DNA of 18,965 nucleotides from an uncultured Mycoplasmatota bacterium (GTDB lineage: Bacteria; Bacillota_I; Bacilli_A; Mycoplasmatales; Mycoplasmoidaceae). How positions within the stretch are numbered: position 1 is the first letter of the stretch; every line of letters starts with the position of its first letter. The position numbers and the translations under genes were made by a program. The notes beneath the pieces were generated by a model, which was not told where the DNA came from, made no database searches, and worked only from the letters and a program-made list of their open reading frames with translations. Below are positions 16,551 through 18,965 of the stretch, one piece after another. The stretch is from NCBI GenBank assembly GCA_949500635.1, contig CATAWQ010000011.1:1-18965 (forward strand), written 5' to 3'.

Positions 16551-18342
16551 TTAATTTGCTTTTACCGCTTCTTTTTTAGGTACTAATAATAGAAAATCTT
16601 TAGAAACATTTCCCTCAAAATAGGGACTGCCAATTATACCATCTACATAAAAATGACTATGGGCTTTAGTAAAAAAATCATCTACAAACTCGCTCGGATA
16701 TTCATTACTTGTCATTTTTAGAATAGATAAAACATCATAATCTTTTTTCTTGATTTCTAATTCATCTTTTGTTATTCCATTTAGATATTTAATACCGATA
16801 GTATCATTTTTTAGGACAATATATAAGTATTTGATAAATTCTGTACTACTTTTTGTGATAAACTCATCTGTAAATTTTATATATTTAATTTCAATATTGT
16901 AGTTATCATCTCTTGTAATTTCTATTCCAGAGATAAGCCTATGAATCATATCTCGTTTTGCTTCTCTTGATAGTAAATTATAGAAAAAAAGTGAAGTCCA
17001 TCATCTTAGCATTCTTGAATACTAATTTGTCATTTTCCTTTTTACAATCTAATTTTTTTAGTAGTTCTGTTGTATATTCTTTTGATTCGTTATCTGGATT
17101 AAGAGTTATTTTCTTTTTGTTTAGTTTTTCAATTTCTTTTTTGATAATATCGTTTTTGTGGTTAATCGTTTCAACATCTAGTGTAGAACTTAAATATAAA
17201 TCAACTAGCCTTTTTTCTTGAAGTTTTAACTTTTCAATGGCTTTTTCTATTTCTTTTACATCATTACTTTTTGTAGAATTACAAGTAATAATTTCGTTAT
17301 TTGTTCCCATCATAAAGATAGTTAATTCTTCTAAAACTCGCCTTAATTTTACTTCTATTTTCTCGGTATTATAATGAAGTCCATAGCCACTACAATTATG
17401 ATTTTTACATCTTAAATGATAATAAACTTTTTGTTTTCCATTTGGATATTTAAAAGATTCTGATGAAGCCATAATCTCGCCACATATCGGACATTTTACT
17501 AATCCTGAAAATAAATGAATAAATTCGCCATAGTTTGAATGTTTATTTTTTACCAATACATTTCTAGTAGCATTCCAAATCGTTTCATCTATAATCGGCT
17601 CACAATAGTCTTTCACTCTTAAAATATCTTGTGGTTTTCTTTTATATTTTCCATATTCAAACACACCTATATAGATAGAATTAGTAAGTATTTTATAAAC
17701 TCTGTCGGCTTTCCATTTCCCACTTTTTAAATAAGCATTATTATCTTTCATAATTGTAGCAATGCCCCTAGTAGAATTACCTTCTTGGCATAGTTTAAAG
17801 ATTTCTTTAACAACTTGGGCTTCTATTGGCTCTATTTCTAAATGTCCTGTATCTTTATTTCTAACATAGCCATAAGGTGCCTTACTAGGGTGAATATGCT
17901 CTAAAGCCATTTCTTCCATTGCTCTTTTTGTTCTTGCTCCAATTTCTTTTCTTTCTCGTTGACCGAACACTAAATTCATACCAAAAATCATTTCACAATT
18001 AGCAGTAGATACATCATAAGGTTCGAGTATTAACTCGATTTTAACATCGTGTTCTTCACAATAATTTAAAAGCCAAAAGCCATCATAGTTATTTCTAGTA
18101 AGTCTATCTACCTTAATAGCAATCAACTTATCAATTTTTTTAGACTTAATATCTGCAAGTAGTCTTTGCATTTCTGGTCGCATTAAATCTTTTCCAGAAT
18201 GCCCAGCGTCATTATAAACATCTGCAATGCTATATTCGTTCTTCTCACAATATTCTTTAATCATACGAAGTTGTGAATCAATAGAATAACCATTATCTCT
18301 TTGGTCATCTGTACTAACTCTCACATATGCTGCACATCTCAT
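16551..18342 (-). pseudogene. TnpX-like large serine recombinase, frameshifted
   Basis: Large serine recombinases excise and integrate elements through a 2-base core. An intact frame of 454 residues from 18342 holds the resolvase domain with R8 and nucleophile S10 in YVRVSTDDQ, then DRLTRNNYDGFW, QRERKEIGARTKRAM, and the recombinase domain (YGYVRNKD to IYIGVFEYGKYKRK). A zinc ribbon with C284, C287, C312, C317 and a long coiled coil (about 355-425) follow. After MMDFTFF the frame hits TAA (16978-16980). One base over, it continues YNLLSREAKRDMIHRLISGIEI to the TAA at 16551: the missing C-terminal 140 or so residues. Removing one A from the run of seven at 16984-16990 restores a protein of about 596 residues. 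All three Trp are TGG. The truncated form keeps the catalytic and zinc domains; whether it recombines is unknown. Confidence 0.88.
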
Positions 18343-18363
18343 AAAATAATCATCTCCTCACCT

Positions 18364-18514
18364 GTTTCCTCACTCAGAAGCCAAAATTCAGACCTGAGTT
18401 TTGAAAAAAGTTAAAATTTCACGCATTTTTTACACTTTTTTCATTAGTTTCCTCATTAAAAAGGGCTTTTACGAAGTCTAATTTGAAAAATTAATCCTCT
18501 CATCTGTTTCCTCA
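18364..18514. repeat. Three spaced copies of GTTTCCTCA upstream of the recombinase
   Basis: GTTTCCTCA occurs at 18364-18372, 18447-18455 and 18506-18514, in the 193-base non-coding gap between the recombinase start and the 94-aa gene. The outer two share a longer core (CTGTTTCCTCAC) followed or preceded by further CCTC. They may be operator or recombinase-binding repeats, or traces of deleted coding sequence. Read on the minus strand the first copy lies just before the recombinase Shine-Dalgarno GAGGAG. Confidence 0.5.
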
Positions 18515-18535
18515 CAAAAACAGAAAAAGTAAAGT

Positions 18536-18820
18536 CTAAAATTTTAATTTCTTTAAAATTTGTATAATTTCTGATAATGAATATTTTTGATTATGCTCTT
18601 TAATAAAAAATGGTTTGTTTGATATTTCGTTAATTTTATACTCTAGTATTGTAAGAGTAGTAGGATATGTAATTAGATACTCTATAGGCTCTATAACCTG
18701 TAAATTAGTATGTAATAAATGTTTAATTGTTCCTTTCTTAACTTTGTAGGTGTAATCTTTGATAACCTCTAAGATTTTGCTATTTGGCTTTAAATTTTCA
18801 ATAATCTTAAATTCTAACAT
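18536..18820 (-). CDS. Unknown small protein at the right end of the element, 94 aa
   Basis: No family recognised. 94 residues from the ATG at 18818-18820, chosen because a perfect AAGGAGG (18830-18836, minus strand) stands nine bases upstream. The protein starts MLEFKIIENLKPNSKILEVI and has mixed beta/alpha character. It includes a Leu/Ile-rich middle (NLQVIEPIEYLITYPTTLTI) and a Lys-rich end (SLSEIIQILKKLKF*); it has no Trp or Cys. Its stop is TAG. It is the first gene inside the right terminal repeat and is transcribed towards the recombinase, the position where small regulators or directionality factors are often found. That role is only positional inference. Confidence 0.65.
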   Translation of the reverse strand: MLEFKIIENLKPNSKILEVIKDYTYKVKKGTIKHLLHTNLQVIEPIEYLITYPTTLTILEYKINEISNKPFFIKEHNQKYSLSEIIQILKKLKF

Positions 18821-18838
18821 CAAAAAAGCCCTCCTTCC

Positions 18839-18857
18839 TAGAAAGAGAACTAAAGTT
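18839..18857 (-). repeat. Right terminal inverted repeat (attR side)
   Basis: TAGAAAGAGAACTAAAGTT is the reverse complement of the left end (12013-12030) with one extra A. It lies next to the Shine-Dalgarno of the 94-aa gene on the inside and 7-16 bases from the T-tract of the tRNA-Gly terminator on the outside. Confidence 0.75.
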
Positions 18858-18863
18858 ATTTAT

Positions 18864-18903
18864 ATAAAATAAAAACTCACGAACTTGTTACAGTCCGTAA
18901 GTT
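18864..18903 (-). terminator. Intrinsic terminator of the tRNA-Gly transcript
   Basis: Minus-strand stem AACTTACGGACT (rc of 18892-18903) pairs with AGTTCGTGAGTT (rc of 18874-18885) over 12 bp with two G-U wobbles and a 6-base loop. TTTATTTTATATA follows. It begins 9 bases after the tRNA CCA end and was left intact by the insertion. Confidence 0.85.
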
Positions 18904-18912
18904 GTTTTCAAA

Positions 18913-18965
18913 TGGAGCAGATGACGAGAATCGAACTCGCGTTTTGACCTTGGCAAGGTCACATT
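18913..18965 (-). tRNA. tRNA-Gly(GCC), 3' part; 5' end outside window
   Basis: Reading the minus strand, the window enters at the anticodon arm TGACC-TTGCCAA-GGTCA, with anticodon GCC. A short variable region follows, then the T-arm GCGAG-TTCGATT-CTCGT with the standard TTCGATT loop, acceptor 3' strand CATCTGC, discriminator T and an encoded CCA. The D arm and acceptor 5' strand lie beyond base 18965. A strong terminator follows directly, so it is the last gene of its transcript. Confidence 0.95.

Larger units (their letters stand above)
12013..18857. mobile_element. Decayed Tn4451-like integrative element from a standard-code Firmicute
   Basis: About 6.85 kb bounded by near-perfect inverted repeats. 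Right half, minus strand: unknown 94-aa gene, TnpX-like large serine recombinase (frameshifted), unknown 80-aa gene, tnpV (frameshifted), oriT-like repeats, MobC-like protein. Left half, plus strand: Zn-ribbon-like pseudogene, KilA-N protein, PD-(D/E)XK nuclease, HTH-membrane protein. All 19 Trp codons counted inside are TGG, against about 41 TGA to 6 TGG in the host genes, which marks recent transfer from a code-11 donor. Tn4451-type elements carry tnpX, tnpV and a mobilisation gene tnpZ; no relaxase exists here, so it could be moved only in trans. A short direct repeat AAGTTA (12005-12010 and 18853-18858) flanks or overlaps the ends and could mark the crossover core. Exact ends are uncertain by about 10 bases. 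Confidence 0.8.

Noticed and set aside
16958..17221. Plus-strand Ser/Phe-rich 87-aa frame
   Set aside because: Antisense to the coiled-coil part of the recombinase; composition reflects the Lys/Glu codons of the other strand.
18343..18420. Short minus-strand frame ending SEETGEEMIIL before the recombinase, as a remnant of a second tandem recombinase
   Set aside because: Only 24 codons after a TAA, no start codon, and similarity is too weak to support a gene.
1..18965. CRISPR arrays, rRNA genes, antibiotic-resistance genes
   Set aside because: No regularly spaced repeats, rRNA-like segments or recognisable resistance proteins were found in any frame, although Tn4451-like elements often carry resistance.

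Overview
The window reads as a mollicute (Mycoplasma-like) chromosome interrupted by a foreign mobile element. The DNA is very AT-rich. The housekeeping genes are intact only when TGA is read as tryptophan (genetic code 4). By hand count they use about 41 TGA to 6 TGG tryptophan codons. A DXS gene of the non-mevalonate isoprenoid route, present in only some mollicutes, fits a Mycoplasma penetrans/iowae/gallisepticum-type host or a Spiroplasma-type one. This species guess is inference.

Host part, 1 to about 12010. On the minus strand are the N-terminal two thirds of Lon protease behind a CIRCE heat-shock operator, then a YfcC/DcuC-family membrane transporter with its own terminator. A catabolic threonine dehydratase is divergent on the plus strand. 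Next comes a tight five-gene minus-strand operon in the order dxs, unknown 516-residue membrane protein, ligA, cysS, rlmB. Its genes are joined by TAATG overlaps or gaps of 2 to 5 bases. The last gene overlaps the threonine dehydratase tail-to-tail by 8 bases. Upstream of dxs lie a -10 box almost touching the start codon, a strong minus-strand terminator and further hairpins that may belong to a small RNA or a leader.

Mobile part, about 12013 to 18857 (about 6.8 kb). The ends are near-perfect inverted repeats of 18 and 19 bases. All 19 tryptophan codons here are TGG, and two genes end in TGA, so the element comes from a standard-code Firmicute. The right, minus-strand half is a Tn4451-like module: a TnpX-type large serine recombinase, a small unknown gene, TnpV, a MobC-like ribbon-helix-helix protein and an inverted-repeat cluster that could be an origin of transfer. 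There is no relaxase. The left, plus-strand half carries cargo: a broken Zn-ribbon-like gene, a KilA-N protein containing a perfect 32-base palindrome, a RecB/Cas4-like PD-(D/E)XK nuclease, and a tiny protein joining a helix-turn-helix to a membrane segment. The two halves converge on a pair of terminators near 15406-15496.

The element is decaying. The recombinase and tnpV each carry one single-base indel in a homopolymer, and the first cargo gene has an in-frame TAA and a frameshift. Its two TGA stops should be read through in this host; one of these fuses two neighbouring genes. Just to the right are the terminator and 3' part of a tRNA-Gly(GCC) gene. The element therefore sits immediately downstream of the tRNA transcript and does not disrupt it.
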